DNA of 64,000 nucleotides from Paludibacteraceae bacterium (lineage in GTDB: Bacteria > Bacteroidota > Bacteroidia > Bacteroidales > Paludibacteraceae), in assembly GCA_017550335.1 (NCBI GenBank), contig JAFZPM010000014.1, positions 124,001 to 188,000 on the forward strand, in the 5' to 3' direction. How positions within the stretch are numbered: the first letter of the stretch is position 1; every line of letters begins with the position of its first letter. Under the pieces are notes generated by a model. That model ran no database searches, was not told where the DNA came from, and worked only from the letters and a program-made list of their open reading frames with translations. A program made the translations under genes and the position numbers. Below are positions 36,697-45,976 of the stretch, in pieces.

Positions 36697-37725
36697 ATGA
36701 AAGTCAGAAGTAAAGCACCATTGCGATTGGGTTTGGCTGGAGGAGGAAGCGACGTTTCCCCTTACAGTGACCTCTACGGAGGACTGATACTCAACGCCAC
36801 AATCAATTTATACGCACACTGCACCATCGAGGAGAAGAAAGAGGGTGGCATAGAGATATATGCCGCCGACCTGAACCAATCCCTTTCCTACGAGATGCAA
36901 GACCAGTTGCCCATCGATGGCCAACTAGACCTTCACAAAGGGGTATACAACCGAATCGTAAAGGACTTCCACATAACGCCGAAGCCATTCCGCATCACCA
37001 CCTACTCCGACGCGCCCGCGGGCAGCGGACTAGGTTCATCCTCCACCATGGTCGTATGCATCCTCCAGGCCTTCGCGGAATGGTATAACCTTCCCCTCGG
37101 AGACTACGAAATCGCCCGTCTCGCCTATGAAATAGAGAGAATAGACATCGGACTGAGCGGAGGAAAGCAGGACCAATATGCGGCGACATTCGGAGGATTC
37201 AACTTCATGGAGTTCCTGCAAGACGGGCACGTCATCGTCAACCCTCTGCGCATCAAGCCTTGGGTCGTGGAAGAGTTGGAAGCATCGCTTCTGCTGTTCT
37301 TCACGGGAGCCTCCCGCTCCTCCGCCAAAATCATCGACGAACAACGGAAAAACACCCAGGAAAAGAATGCGACGGCCATAGAGGCTATGCACAAAATCAA
37401 GCAAAGCGCCATCGACATGAAGACCGCCATCCTGAGGGGAGAGATAGACACCTTCGCCGCCATATTAGGCCAAGCTTGGGAAGACAAGAAGAAAATGGCC
37501 ACGTCCATCACCAACCCGATGATACAGCAAGCGTTCGACAAAGCGCTGGGAGCTGGTGCCATCGCAGGAAAAGTCAGTGGTGCGGGAGGTGGCGGATTCA
37601 TCATGTTTGTGGTCGAACCCACCAAAAGGAAAAACGTGGAAAGAGCGTTGTCCGGATTGGAGGGACGCGTAGTGGAGTTCCAATTCAGCGACAAGGGAAC
37701 CCAAAGTTGGAAAATATTTGACTAA
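36697..37725 (+). CDS. hddA: D-glycero-alpha-D-manno-heptose 7-phosphate kinase (GHMP family)
   Basis: The 342-residue protein is a GHMP kinase. It has the N-terminal [18 protein letters not shown], the ATP-binding motif [15 protein letters not shown], the central [21 protein letters not shown] and the C-terminal [15 protein letters not shown]. It closely fits HddA, which adds phosphate at C1 to make heptose 1,7-bisphosphate. The other three pathway enzymes follow with gaps of 11, 7 and 6 bases, so the assignment is stronger than the sequence alone, which could also suggest a fucokinase- or galactokinase-like GHMP member. It is first in the operon, with a -7 element 21 bases upstream. Confidence 0.93.
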   Translation: MKVRSKAPLRLGLAGGGSDVSPYSDLYGGLILNATINLYAHCTIEEKKEGGIEIYAADLNQSLSYEMQDQLPIDGQLDLHKGVYNRIVKDFHITPKPFRITTYSDAPAGSGLGSSSTMVVCILQAFAEWYNLPLGDYEIARLAYEIERIDIGLSGGKQDQYAATFGGFNFMEFLQDGHVIVNPLRIKPWVVEELEASLLLFFTGASRSSAKIIDEQRKNTQEKNATAIEAMHKIKQSAIDMKTAILRGEIDTFAAILGQAWEDKKKMATSITNPMIQQAFDKALGAGAIAGKVSGAGGGGFIMFVVEPTKRKNVERALSGLEGRVVEFQFSDKGTQSWKIFD

Positions 37726-37736
37726 CAGAATTCATC

Positions 37737-38324
37737 ATGAACCATATAGATAAAATTCGGAGACACATAGAAGAGTCCGTGCAGACGAAACAACTCATCC
37801 TGGACGACGAACAGATGCTGAACCAAATAGGGCAAGCCGCCGACATGATCATCCAGGCATACCGCTCGGGCAAGAAAACCCTACTGGCGGGCAACGGCGG
37901 ATCGGCGGCGGACGCACAACACATCGCAGGCGAGTTCGTCAGCAAATTCTACTTCGACCGTCCGGGCATTCCATCCATAGCCCTCACCACCGACACCTCC
38001 ATCCTCACCGCCATCGGGAACGATTACGGGTTTGAGCGGTTGTTCGCGAGACAAGTGGAGGCTCAAGGAGTGGAAGGGGACGTCTTCATCGGCATATCCA
38101 CCTCGGGCAACTCCAAGAACATCGTCGCCGCACTACGCGCCTGCAAGGAGAAAGGCATCCACACCATCGGACTGACGGGAAGCAAGCAATGCGAGATGGA
38201 CGGTCTCTGCGACATCACCCTGAAAGTGCCTTCCGACCAAACACCACGCATACAAGAGTCTCACATCATGATAGGGCATATCCTATGCGGTTTGGTTGAA
38301 GCGGATTTATTCGAGAAAAAATAG
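37737..38324 (+). CDS. gmhA: sedoheptulose 7-phosphate isomerase
   Basis: The 195-residue SIS-domain protein shows the GmhA signature LLAGNGGSAADAQHIAGEFVSKF, the sugar-phosphate loop IGISTSGNSKNIVAALRAC and the C-terminal helix with HIMIGHILCGLVE. It converts sedoheptulose 7-phosphate to D-glycero-D-manno-heptose 7-phosphate in the cytoplasm, the first committed step. Length is as expected. Its stop is 7 bases before the hddC start. Confidence 0.96.
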   Translation: MNHIDKIRRHIEESVQTKQLILDDEQMLNQIGQAADMIIQAYRSGKKTLLAGNGGSAADAQHIAGEFVSKFYFDRPGIPSIALTTDTSILTAIGNDYGFERLFARQVEAQGVEGDVFIGISTSGNSKNIVAALRACKEKGIHTIGLTGSKQCEMDGLCDITLKVPSDQTPRIQESHIMIGHILCGLVEADLFEKK

Positions 38325-38331
38325 AGACATC

Positions 38332-39033
38332 ATGGACGCAATCATATTGGCTGGAGGATTGGGCACCCGGCTCCGATCGGTAGTGAACGAAGTACCCAAA
38401 TGCATGGCACCCGTCTGCGGTCGGCCTTTCCTGCACTATCTTTTACGATATGTCTCCCAATTCAAGGAGATAGACCACGTGATACTCTCCGTAGGATATC
38501 TCAGGGAATGCATCTTCGAATGGATGAAAGGGCAGGACCTTCCCTTCGACGTCTCCTACGCCATCGAAGAGACTCCTCTCGGAACAGGAGGTGGCATAAA
38601 GCTCGCCCTACAGCAGGTCAGAAGCGACCAGGCGGTCATCCTCAACGGAGACACACTCTTCAACGTAGACCTCTCCGAGTTGGCGAAGAGAGGAAGAGAG
38701 AGCACACAGGCGATCACCATCGCACTGAAGGAGATGGAGCACTTCGACCGATACGGTACGGTCTCCCTTTCAAGCGACTCCGTCATCGAGCGGTTCAACG
38801 AGAAACAACCCTGCGAAAAGGGTCTCATCAACGGAGGCATATACTTCATAGACCTACAGAGATTCCCGCTCGACAGATTCCCGGACAAGGGGTCATTCGA
38901 GAAGGAAGTGTTGGAAGCGAGTGTATCCGGCAGGATCCTCTCGGGATATATAAGCGACGGCTATTTCATCGACATCGGAATCCCTTCAGACTACAGGAAA
39001 GCGAACGTGGACTTCCAAGAACTATTTGACTGA
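38332..39033 (+). CDS. hddC: D-glycero-alpha-D-manno-heptose 1-phosphate guanylyltransferase
   Basis: The 233-residue nucleotidyltransferase starts MDAIILAGGLGTRLRSVVNE, the nucleotide-binding loop of sugar nucleotidyltransferases, and continues with KCMAPVCGRPFLHYLL, EETPLGTGGGIKLAL and VILNGDTLFNVDL (metal-binding Asp). The context of hddA, gmhA and gmhB identifies it as HddC, which makes GDP-D-glycero-alpha-D-manno-heptose from the 1-phosphate and GTP. The frame extends 12 codons to a TTG inside gmhA, but the ATG at 38332 directly precedes the motif. By sequence alone it could be another hexose-1-phosphate nucleotidyltransferase. Confidence 0.9.
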   Translation: MDAIILAGGLGTRLRSVVNEVPKCMAPVCGRPFLHYLLRYVSQFKEIDHVILSVGYLRECIFEWMKGQDLPFDVSYAIEETPLGTGGGIKLALQQVRSDQAVILNGDTLFNVDLSELAKRGRESTQAITIALKEMEHFDRYGTVSLSSDSVIERFNEKQPCEKGLINGGIYFIDLQRFPLDRFPDKGSFEKEVLEASVSGRILSGYISDGYFIDIGIPSDYRKANVDFQELFD

Positions 39034-39039
39034 CCGGCA

Positions 39040-39537
39040 ATGAATTACACCGATATCACCTTCATCCTCGAATTGGGGATCTATGACACGCTCCTGCTGG
39101 ACAGGGACGGCGTCATCAACCAGTATCGTCCGAACGATTACGTGAAGAGATGGGATGAATTCGCCTTCATCCCCGAGTTCCTCGAAGCCATTCCCCAATG
39201 GAGCAAATTGGTGAAAAGGATCGTGATCGTAACCAACCAGAGAGGCATTTCAAAAGGATTATTCACGGAAGAAGACCTTCAGGAGATCCACCAGCGGATG
39301 ATCCAAGAGATAGAAAGGAACGGAGGCAGGATAGACAAGATATACCATTGCACCGCCTTGAGCAACAGCGATCCTAACCGCAAGCCCCAGACAGGCATGT
39401 TCCAACAAATGCTGAAAGATTTTCCGGAGGTTATTCCAGACCGATGTCTGATGGTCGGGGACGCGATCTCCGACATGCAGTTCGCCAACAACTGCGGCAT
39501 CGCCGGCATACTCATCAACGAGCACCCAACGACCTGA
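39040..39537 (+). CDS. gmhB: D,D-heptose 1,7-bisphosphate 7-phosphatase (HAD-IIIA)
   Basis: The 165-residue HAD phosphatase has motif I LLLDRDGVINQYRPNDYVK with Asp nucleophile and general acid, motif II IVTNQRGI and motif III/IV CLMVGDAISDMQFANN with the metal-binding Asp pair. GmhB removes the 7-phosphate between HddA and HddC. The N-terminus is about 16 residues longer than usual before motif I. The gene ends 23 bases inside the 3' end of the convergent glycosyltransferase gene. It completes the four-enzyme pathway. Confidence 0.93.
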   Translation: MNYTDITFILELGIYDTLLLDRDGVINQYRPNDYVKRWDEFAFIPEFLEAIPQWSKLVKRIVIVTNQRGISKGLFTEEDLQEIHQRMIQEIERNGGRIDKIYHCTALSNSDPNRKPQTGMFQQMLKDFPEVIPDRCLMVGDAISDMQFANNCGIAGILINEHPTT

Positions 39538-40642
39538 TCGTCTCCGTCATGCGGGACCAAGCATATTTTTTCTTTTCCTCCTTCACATTGACGACAAACT
39601 GTTCGGCTCTATCATTGTCATAGAAGTCGCACAAGGCATCCGCCACCGACGTCGCGTCCGGCGCCACGACATACCCCACTTCGCCATCAGGCACGATTTC
39701 CGCCAAACCACCCACATTCGTCACCAGCATCGGTTTCTCGAAATGGTAAGCGATTTGCGTCACACCACTCTGCGTAGCGGATTTATACGGTTGCGCCACA
39801 ATATCCGAAACGGCGAAATAGGTGGACACCACGCTATCCGGTATAAAATCATTCCGCCATATCACCTTGTCCCCGAGATTGAGTTTCCGATCCAATTCGA
39901 AATACTTCTCGGAGTTATTATAGAATTCACCCGCCACGATCAATTTGACATCACGTTTCCGCATACGCTCGTCCGCCATCGCCTCCAGAAGGATGTCGAG
40001 GCCCTTATAATCACGGATAAAGCCGAAGAACAGGATATACGAGAGAGAAGGATCCAAGCCTAGATCAGCGCAAGCGCGCTCCCGGTCCATCTTCTCTCCG
40101 AAATTATCATACAACGGATGGGCGCAGAAGAGTTGAGGCTTCTTATCGTCAAAGGAGGTCAGGTCATGAAGGACGGACTTCGACATAGCCACGAAAGCGT
40201 CCACGGAGCCGACGAAATAGTTCGACAGCAGGCGGTCGGCGAACCTCTTCTCATGAGGGATGATATTATCCAGGATGGAGACCACTTTGGTCACCCCATT
40301 ACGGCGTGCCAGCCTAGCAATCGTTCCGAAGCAAGGAGCCATGAAGGGAATCCAATATTTAATGACCAGCAAATCAGGCGCATCCTTCGCGATCTTCCGC
40401 CCGATCTTCACCCAATTGAATGGATTGACAGAGCTGACGGAACGAGTGATGTCCAAGCCTTGGGGAGCCTGTTCCGTGGAGTACTGGGTCTTTCCCGGGA
40501 AAAGGAAATTAGGGTACTGCAGTGTGAATGTTTCAATCTTCACCTCGTCACCCTCTTTCTTGAACTCGTTGGCCAATCGCTCATTAAACGCGGCCAAACC
40601 GCCTCTATACGGGTAGGCGGTCCCCACAATCGTCACCTTCAT
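39515..40642 (-). CDS. GT4-type glycosyltransferase
   Basis: The 375-residue protein has the GT-B fold layout: N-terminal VTIVGTAYPYRGGLAAFNERLA, and a C-terminal nucleotide-sugar domain with YILFFGFIRDYKGLDILLEAM, LIVAGEFYNNSEKY and SDIVAQPYKSATQSGVTQIAYHFEKPMLVTNVGGLAEIV split across the usual E-x7-E region. It likely transfers a sugar to a cell-surface glycan or lipid-linked precursor from the cytoplasmic face. It converges on gmhB with a 23-base overlap and is preceded by vanZ-like 11 bases upstream. A link to the heptose operon, for example use of GDP-heptose, is plausible from position but unproven. Confidence 0.85.
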   Translation of the reverse strand: MKVTIVGTAYPYRGGLAAFNERLANEFKKEGDEVKIETFTLQYPNFLFPGKTQYSTEQAPQGLDITRSVSSVNPFNWVKIGRKIAKDAPDLLVIKYWIPFMAPCFGTIARLARRNGVTKVVSILDNIIPHEKRFADRLLSNYFVGSVDAFVAMSKSVLHDLTSFDDKKPQLFCAHPLYDNFGEKMDRERACADLGLDPSLSYILFFGFIRDYKGLDILLEAMADERMRKRDVKLIVAGEFYNNSEKYFELDRKLNLGDKVIWRNDFIPDSVVSTYFAVSDIVAQPYKSATQSGVTQIAYHFEKPMLVTNVGGLAEIVPDGEVGYVVAPDATSVADALCDFYDNDRAEQFVVNVKEEKKKYAWSRMTETIRSLGAR

Positions 40643-40653
40643 ATTCTCCGAAA

Positions 40654-41058
40654 TTATCTACAAGACAAGCCCTGATCCTCAGGCTTCACATATTTAGGGA
40701 AAAGTTTCTTCGCCAAGAAATAAGCAGCCACCACACCCAAAGAGTCCGCCAGCCAATCGACCCAGTCGCCTGTGCGAGGGGGGAAGCAGTACTCCTGCAA
40801 CAACTCGATGACGCCACCGTATGCGATAGGATAGATGAGGCCCCAGAGCCGCATCTGACGGTCGCTGAAATCGTACCGTTGGCGATAGAGTTCAAAGCAT
40901 ATGACACCCGACAAGGCGAAATACATCAGGAAATGGGCCAGTTTGTCCACCCCGGAGAATTGCAGTTCAGGGATTTCAGGGACCGAACGGATGATACTCA
41001 AATACAAAACGACAAGCGATAACACTATGGACATGCCATAAATCCTGAAAAAACGCAT
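40654..41058 (-). CDS. VanZ-like family membrane protein
   Basis: The 134-residue protein has about four transmembrane helices and VanZ-family features: VDKLAHFLMYFALSGVICFE, the polar turn YGGVIELLQEYCFPPRTGDWVDWLADSLGVV and the final hydrophobic helix before a lysine-rich tail. The longer frame reaches 41196 but would run across the trpS start and both divergent promoters, so the ATG at 41058 is preferred. The family is named after the teicoplanin-resistance protein, but most members have no known role. The glycosyltransferase follows 11 bases later. Confidence 0.85.
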   Translation of the reverse strand: MRFFRIYGMSIVLSLVVLYLSIIRSVPEIPELQFSGVDKLAHFLMYFALSGVICFELYRQRYDFSDRQMRLWGLIYPIAYGGVIELLQEYCFPPRTGDWVDWLADSLGVVAAYFLAKKLFPKYVKPEDQGLSCR

Positions 41059-41120
41059 ACCTATAACATTTTTATTAGCCACCGAAAAAGAGCAAAGGCT
41101 AATCTTATTTATATTTTTCT

Positions 41121-41128
41121 TACCTTTG
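41121..41128 (+). promoter_or_regulatory. -7 element of trpS
   Basis: TACCTTTG, 37 bases before the trpS ATG. It abuts the opposite-strand -7 box so that the two form a near-perfect palindrome over 41121-41136. No well-spaced TTG is visible on the plus strand. Confidence 0.5.
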
Positions 41129-41159
41129 CAAAGATATAAAGATATAAAAAATAAAGCAA
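41129..41159 (-). promoter_or_regulatory. promoter of the vanZ-like/glycosyltransferase pair
   Basis: On the minus strand TTG (41157-41159) is followed after 20 bases by TATCTTTG (41129-41136), a full consensus. It lies 70 bases before the ATG at 41058 and excludes the longer vanZ frame. Confidence 0.65.
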
Positions 41160-41165
41160 AATAAA

Positions 41166-42155
41166 ATGAAAACTGTCGTAAGCGGCATCCGTTCAACAGG
41201 CAACCTACACCTGGGCAACTATTACGGAGCCTTAAAGAACTTCATACGCATGCAAGAGAACAACCGTTGCTTCTTCTTCATCGCGGACTACCACTCCCTA
41301 ACCACGCATCCAGATCCGAACATCCTCTATCCTAACGTGAAGAGCGTTTTGACGGAGTATTTGGCATGCGGACTCGACCCTGAGAAATCGGCCATCTTCA
41401 TCCAAAGCGACGTGCCGGAAGTGGTGGAGCTCTATCTGATGCTGAACATGCACGCCTACCTCGGAGAGTTGACGAAGACAGTTTCCTTCAAGGACAAGGC
41501 GAGGAAACAACCCGAGAACGTGAACGCCGGACTCCTCACCTACCCGACCCTGATGGCGGCGGATATCCTTATCCACAATGCGGACCAGGTGCCAGTAGGC
41601 AAAGACCAGCTGCAGCACTTGGAGATGACACGTAACTTCGCCAAACGATTCAACAACTTCTACAAAGTGGAATACTTCAAGGAACCGGTAGCTTACAACG
41701 ACGGCACGGAGCCTATCAAAATACCAGGATTGGACGGTAGCGGCAAGATGGGCAAATCGGAAGGCAACTGCATCTACTTGGCAGATGATCCGAAAACCAT
41801 CGAGAAGAAGGTGAAGAAGGCGTTGACCGACCAAGGTCCGACGGAGCCAAACTCCCCTAAACCGGACTACATCGAGAACCTCTTCACCATCATGAAGGTC
41901 GTATCCGCACCTGAGGCCGTGCAATACTTCGATGAGCAATGGAACAAATGCGAAATACGTTACGGAGACCTGAAAAAGCAGCTGGCAGCCGATATCATCG
42001 CCGCCACGGATCCTATCCGCGAGCGCATCGCCTACATCGATGCCCACCCGGAGATCCTCCACAACGCAATCACCCGAGGCAAAGAGCTAGCCAGGGAAAG
42101 CGCATCGAAGACCATCAGAGAGGTAAGAGAGATCATGGGTTTCAGAAATTTCTAA
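41166..42155 (+). CDS. trpS: tryptophanyl-tRNA synthetase
   Basis: The 329-residue class I synthetase shows GIRSTGNLHLGNYYGALKNF (HIGH region), YPTLMAADILIHNADQVPVG with KDQLQHLEMTR, and the KMSKS equivalent LDGSGKMGKSEGNCIYL. It charges tRNA-Trp. Length and start are those of the family. It is divergent from the vanZ-like gene and followed by a long hairpin at 42196-42240. Confidence 0.98.
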   Translation: MKTVVSGIRSTGNLHLGNYYGALKNFIRMQENNRCFFFIADYHSLTTHPDPNILYPNVKSVLTEYLACGLDPEKSAIFIQSDVPEVVELYLMLNMHAYLGELTKTVSFKDKARKQPENVNAGLLTYPTLMAADILIHNADQVPVGKDQLQHLEMTRNFAKRFNNFYKVEYFKEPVAYNDGTEPIKIPGLDGSGKMGKSEGNCIYLADDPKTIEKKVKKALTDQGPTEPNSPKPDYIENLFTIMKVVSAPEAVQYFDEQWNKCEIRYGDLKKQLAADIIAATDPIRERIAYIDAHPEILHNAITRGKELARESASKTIREVREIMGFRNF

Positions 42156-42195
42156 AAAGAATGCTCTTATAAGCATCCTCAAAGAGGAGGAAAAA

Positions 42196-42240
42196 GAAAG
42201 CCCCCCGAGAGTTCCGAAGAGGAATCTCGGGGGGCTTTCC
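42196..42240. terminator. terminator hairpin between trpS and the yfhO end
   Basis: GAAAGCCCCCCGAGAGTTCC pairs with GGAATCTCGGGGGGCTTTCC over 20 positions with one mismatch. On the minus strand a T-rich tail (CTTTTTCC) follows, so it ends the glycan operon. On the plus strand it can act for trpS, though the T run is weak there. Confidence 0.85.
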
Positions 42241-42272
42241 TTGCATAGGAAGCAAGAGGCTATAAACTACCT

Positions 42273-44846
42273 TCACTCATCCTTGGTCGTGAGGGAATGG
42301 CACTGTTCCCCTCCTTCGCCCAATGCCTCCAACGCATTTTCTTTCCCCTTAGCAGTCAGATAGGCGACAAAAAGGATGATAAGATACATGATCAAAACAC
42401 ATATGACAGAGATCACATTTCCCTTGGCGATGCTGTCTGGGCTAAACTTAAAGCTGATGGTATGCTCACCCGCCGGGATGTTCAAAGCCCTCAACGCATA
42501 ATCAACCCTGAAATGATCCTCCGGTTTTCCGTCTATATATGCCTTCCATCCATAAGGATAGTATATTTCGGAGAAGACAGCCAAACCATCCTTTGACGAA
42601 CTGGATTTGTAATCAAGCTGATTAGGCGCATATTGAGTCAGTTCTATCGTTGCGGAGGAATCGACCCCGTATTGTCCGCCATTCTTCACGAACGAAGAGA
42701 ATTTCTCGTCCAAGATAGCCACTTTACGAAGATTCTCAGAAGACAATCCATCGCACTCCTCATTCGCATTCCGCACCACCTTGGCGGACTCCACGAACCA
42801 GGCATTTCCCATCGCATGCGGGTTAGGCACCGCCACCTCCTCCTTGGTCTGTAGAGGAACGATAAAATACTTCGCATTGAGCATGTTCAGGACAGGGAAT
42901 ATGGAATCCCCGTCACACAGCTCCAACCTGCCTCCCGTGGAGGAGATCGCAGAGAACAACGGATTAAACTCCGGAGCGATATGCTGGTCAATCAAATCCT
43001 GATAACGACGCAGTTTCGCGGCGCTATATCCACCGATCGACTTGAAATAATAAGACGTACGCGCCTCGTTGAACGTATTTGTGGCAAGGTTCAGCACCCT
43101 GAAATGAGAAGGGTCCGAAAGCAATTGCTCCTCATATGGTTTTTTCTTGAAGAAAGACTTCATCGCCTTGTCGGAAGAGAATGCGGAGTCATTCATGTAA
43201 CGTTTATCCACCACCCACATATCCGTCAGGACCAAGAGTCCCAATATAGCGGCGAAATAAGGCGTTTTCAGGCCATCATACCAGACATACAGACAAATCA
43301 CGCCAGCGGCCAAAAGCACGAAGAGCAAGGATCTAAAGCAATCCAAGAAGAACATGGAGGAACGCTCATCGACAATCGAATCCACCAACCATTCCGGGAG
43401 TTGGGAGAACGCGCTTTGATCAGTAGGGGAAGTGAAATCATAGAACATGGCGCCCAACACGGCAACGAGGAGGCACAAACCTCCGACCACACCTGCCGAA
43501 ATAGCGACCGACACCAACATCTTTTTCTTGTCCACGCTCCGTTCCGAAATCTTCTTCAAGGCCAAGAAGCCCAAAAGAGGCATTGTCACCTCGGCGACAA
43601 TAAGGATGGACGACACGGCCCTAAACTTACTGTACATCGGGAAAACAGAGAAGAAGAACTTAGTCAGCGGCATGAAGTTATGTCCCCAGGAGAGCATGAT
43701 GGTCAACAAAGTCACCGCAAGCAAAGCCCATTTATACGCACCCTTCACCACAATCAGTCCCAGCACGAACAGGAAGCAGACGATCGCCCCCACATAAACA
43801 GGACCGGCGGTAAATGGTTGGGTACCCCAATAAGTAGGCACATTTTGGCAAAATTGCTTCGCATACTTCTTATCCACCTTTTTCTCCAGCATCGTATCAT
43901 AGATACCCGATTTCTCGCCAACGCTATAATTGGAAGCACCGCCCTTAGCGTTTGGTATAAGCAAAGTCAGTGTCTCGTCGACGCCATAGCTCCAGGCCGT
44001 CGCGTAATCCAAGTCCAGACCTTTCGTCCGGTTCTTCTCATCGGAGTCCTTCACCAAATCTGAATGGCCTCCACGCATTGTCTCCGTCGCATATTCCATA
44101 TTGGCGAATGTCAACGAGCTACCCGTTCCCATACCGATCAGGAAAGCACCCGCGAAGAGTGCGGTCGACACCAAGAAACGCTTCCACTGCCCACTCTTAT
44201 AATGGTTCCACAGTTCCGCCAGGACGCAGAAACCGATGATAAAGCAGTAATAATAAGCCATTTGTGGGTGAGGCAGGTAACCCACCGCCACGAAGAGCAT
44301 CGTCAAGCAGACGCCCCACGCCCGTTTGCCGTGATATATCATATAGAATCCCGCCACGACAAATGCGAACAGGGCCAAAGTCGCCGTCTTGGAATTATGG
44401 CTAGCCCCTATAATGATGAAGAAATAGGAGGAGAACGCCATCGCCAAAGCCCCCACCGCGGAGAGCCATTTATTGACTCCGAAGGAGAGCAGAAGGACAA
44501 AGAACGCCAAGGCATACAAGAACACCATCACAACAGGGTTCGCCTTGTTACTACCGTAGTGGGTAATGAAGTTCAGAGGATGCAGCAACTCGCTCGCGAA
44601 CGTTTTCCCTCCGCCGATTTGGTACGTCGGCATACCCGAGAACATCGAGCCCGTCCACCATGTGGAGTTACCCGTTTCCTCTTGGTATTCCTTCACCTCC
44701 TGATATGCGCCACGCCACGAAAGATTATCATTCGCCACGATCACTTTCCCTGTCAGGAACGGTGACATGTAAACCGCGGACACAATAGCAAAAACAATCA
44801 CGCACAATAAATACGGCCATGATTTTTTTAGAAAAGCATTATTCAT
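42273..44846 (-). CDS. YfhO-family multispanning membrane protein
   Basis: The 857-residue protein has a dozen or more hydrophobic segments and the YfhO-family start (WPYLLCVIVFAIVSAVYMSPFLTG, then ANDNLSWRGAYQE). After the membrane block (to about residue 560) comes a large outer domain (about 575-800, with SHFRVLNLATNTFNEARTSY and NIPAGEHTISFKFSPDS) and a final helix. YfhO proteins resemble GT-C glycosyltransferases and have been connected with teichoic-acid glycosylation in Firmicutes. In Bacteroidota they are common but poorly studied. It is last in the glycan operon, 36 bases after a glycosyltransferase, and is followed by a terminator. Transfer of a sugar to an exported glycan is a reasonable guess. 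Confidence 0.88.
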   Translation of the reverse strand: MNNAFLKKSWPYLLCVIVFAIVSAVYMSPFLTGKVIVANDNLSWRGAYQEVKEYQEETGNSTWWTGSMFSGMPTYQIGGGKTFASELLHPLNFITHYGSNKANPVVMVFLYALAFFVLLLSFGVNKWLSAVGALAMAFSSYFFIIIGASHNSKTATLALFAFVVAGFYMIYHGKRAWGVCLTMLFVAVGYLPHPQMAYYYCFIIGFCVLAELWNHYKSGQWKRFLVSTALFAGAFLIGMGTGSSLTFANMEYATETMRGGHSDLVKDSDEKNRTKGLDLDYATAWSYGVDETLTLLIPNAKGGASNYSVGEKSGIYDTMLEKKVDKKYAKQFCQNVPTYWGTQPFTAGPVYVGAIVCFLFVLGLIVVKGAYKWALLAVTLLTIMLSWGHNFMPLTKFFFSVFPMYSKFRAVSSILIVAEVTMPLLGFLALKKISERSVDKKKMLVSVAISAGVVGGLCLLVAVLGAMFYDFTSPTDQSAFSQLPEWLVDSIVDERSSMFFLDCFRSLLFVLLAAGVICLYVWYDGLKTPYFAAILGLLVLTDMWVVDKRYMNDSAFSSDKAMKSFFKKKPYEEQLLSDPSHFRVLNLATNTFNEARTSYYFKSIGGYSAAKLRRYQDLIDQHIAPEFNPLFSAISSTGGRLELCDGDSIFPVLNMLNAKYFIVPLQTKEEVAVPNPHAMGNAWFVESAKVVRNANEECDGLSSENLRKVAILDEKFSSFVKNGGQYGVDSSATIELTQYAPNQLDYKSSSSKDGLAVFSEIYYPYGWKAYIDGKPEDHFRVDYALRALNIPAGEHTISFKFSPDSIAKGNVISVICVLIMYLIILFVAYLTAKGKENALEALGEGGEQCHSLTTKDE

Positions 44847-44882
44847 TTTTTTATAAGTAAATTAATATTTCCGATTCAACAA

Positions 44883-45974
44883 TCACTTCAAGATATCAGC
44901 ATAGACCCCACGTATCGAATCATTGGAGTATTTCCTCAGATACATTTCACGGGAATATTCATTGAACCTTCTTCTAGGTTTCCTCTCGAAGTCCTTCAGT
45001 TTGCGGATAAACTCCTCCGCCGTGTCACATTTGCCGCCCACCTTATCATAGTCCACATCATATCCTTCGAACGCCTCGGAGGTGGCGATGATATTTTTCC
45101 CGTACATCAACGACTCGCAGGTTTTAACCTTCATGCCACTGCCAGAGAAGATCGGCAGTATCATCACATCCGCCTCATTGATAAACGGGTCCAACACAGG
45201 GACATCACTATGCACCTCGATGTTGGAAAGGCACTCGTTCTCCGCCTTCAGCTTCGCCATACCCTTCCCGACGATCTTCATACGGATATTCACCTTCGGC
45301 AACACATTCTTCACGAACCATAGGATGCCGTCGTTATTCGGTCCGAAATATGCGCCGAGGAAGAGGCACAAAGGCTGAGTGCCAGTCATCTCATCCGATG
45401 GTTCCACATTCAACCGGTCTGGTAACGCGACAGGGACCAGGAAGTCCGCCGAACGTCCATAGATATCGGCGATCAAGCCACGGTCGCGCTCGTTCAAGGC
45501 GACTATCACATCAGAGAACTCGCAGCTGTAACGGTCATTCACATCCGCGCAATGTATCAACACGCCACGGAACGGGATCTTAGGGGAGACCTTCGCATCG
45601 AAGTATATCCTTTCCACATTATGGAAATAAGAGACGATCTTGCCCTTATATCCGGATTGTTTCAGTTTCTTAGCCAATATGCCGAACAATGTCCTGTCTA
45701 TGAACACGACGTCAAAATCGGCAGCCATCCGCACGATGCGCTTAACCCGGCCAGGTGTCAACCCGAAATAGTAATTGAACAGCATGAAAAAGGCGCCGCA
45801 CAAATACTGCCACAAGCTCTTCTTTTTCTCCTCGTCATGCACATAATAGCAAACCACATTGTCCTGCCCCACTTCGGCACAGACCATGTCATAGTTCTTC
45901 TTGGCGCCTTGTCCGCCACCCTCCATGATTTTCGGAGGTTTCTTGTATGTGACAAATAATACTTTCTTCTCCAT
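44883..45974 (-). CDS. GT-B glycosyltransferase (GT4-like)
   Basis: The 363-residue protein has an N-terminal GT-B half (KVLFVTYKKPPKIMEGGGQGAKKNY) and a C-terminal half with PLCLFLGAYFGPNNDGILWFV, NIRMKIVGKGMAKL and ADVMILPIFSGSGMKVKTCESLMYGKNIIATSEAFEG, the nucleotide-sugar binding region with the usual Glu. The frame extends nine codons upstream, overlapping the previous gene. The ATG at 45974, two bases after that gene's TGA, gives the family start and is preferred. It is the fifth gene of the operon and probably adds a sugar to the glycan built there. Confidence 0.88.
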   Translation of the reverse strand: MEKKVLFVTYKKPPKIMEGGGQGAKKNYDMVCAEVGQDNVVCYYVHDEEKKKSLWQYLCGAFFMLFNYYFGLTPGRVKRIVRMAADFDVVFIDRTLFGILAKKLKQSGYKGKIVSYFHNVERIYFDAKVSPKIPFRGVLIHCADVNDRYSCEFSDVIVALNERDRGLIADIYGRSADFLVPVALPDRLNVEPSDEMTGTQPLCLFLGAYFGPNNDGILWFVKNVLPKVNIRMKIVGKGMAKLKAENECLSNIEVHSDVPVLDPFINEADVMILPIFSGSGMKVKTCESLMYGKNIIATSEAFEGYDVDYDKVGGKCDTAEEFIRKLKDFERKPRRRFNEYSREMYLRKYSNDSIRGVYADILK

Positions 45975-45976
45975 CT

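Noticed and set aside
41298..42062. 254-codon frame antisense to trpS and 316-codon frame antisense to tyrS (26464-27414)
   Set aside because: Both mirror well-supported synthetase genes and have no recognisable features.
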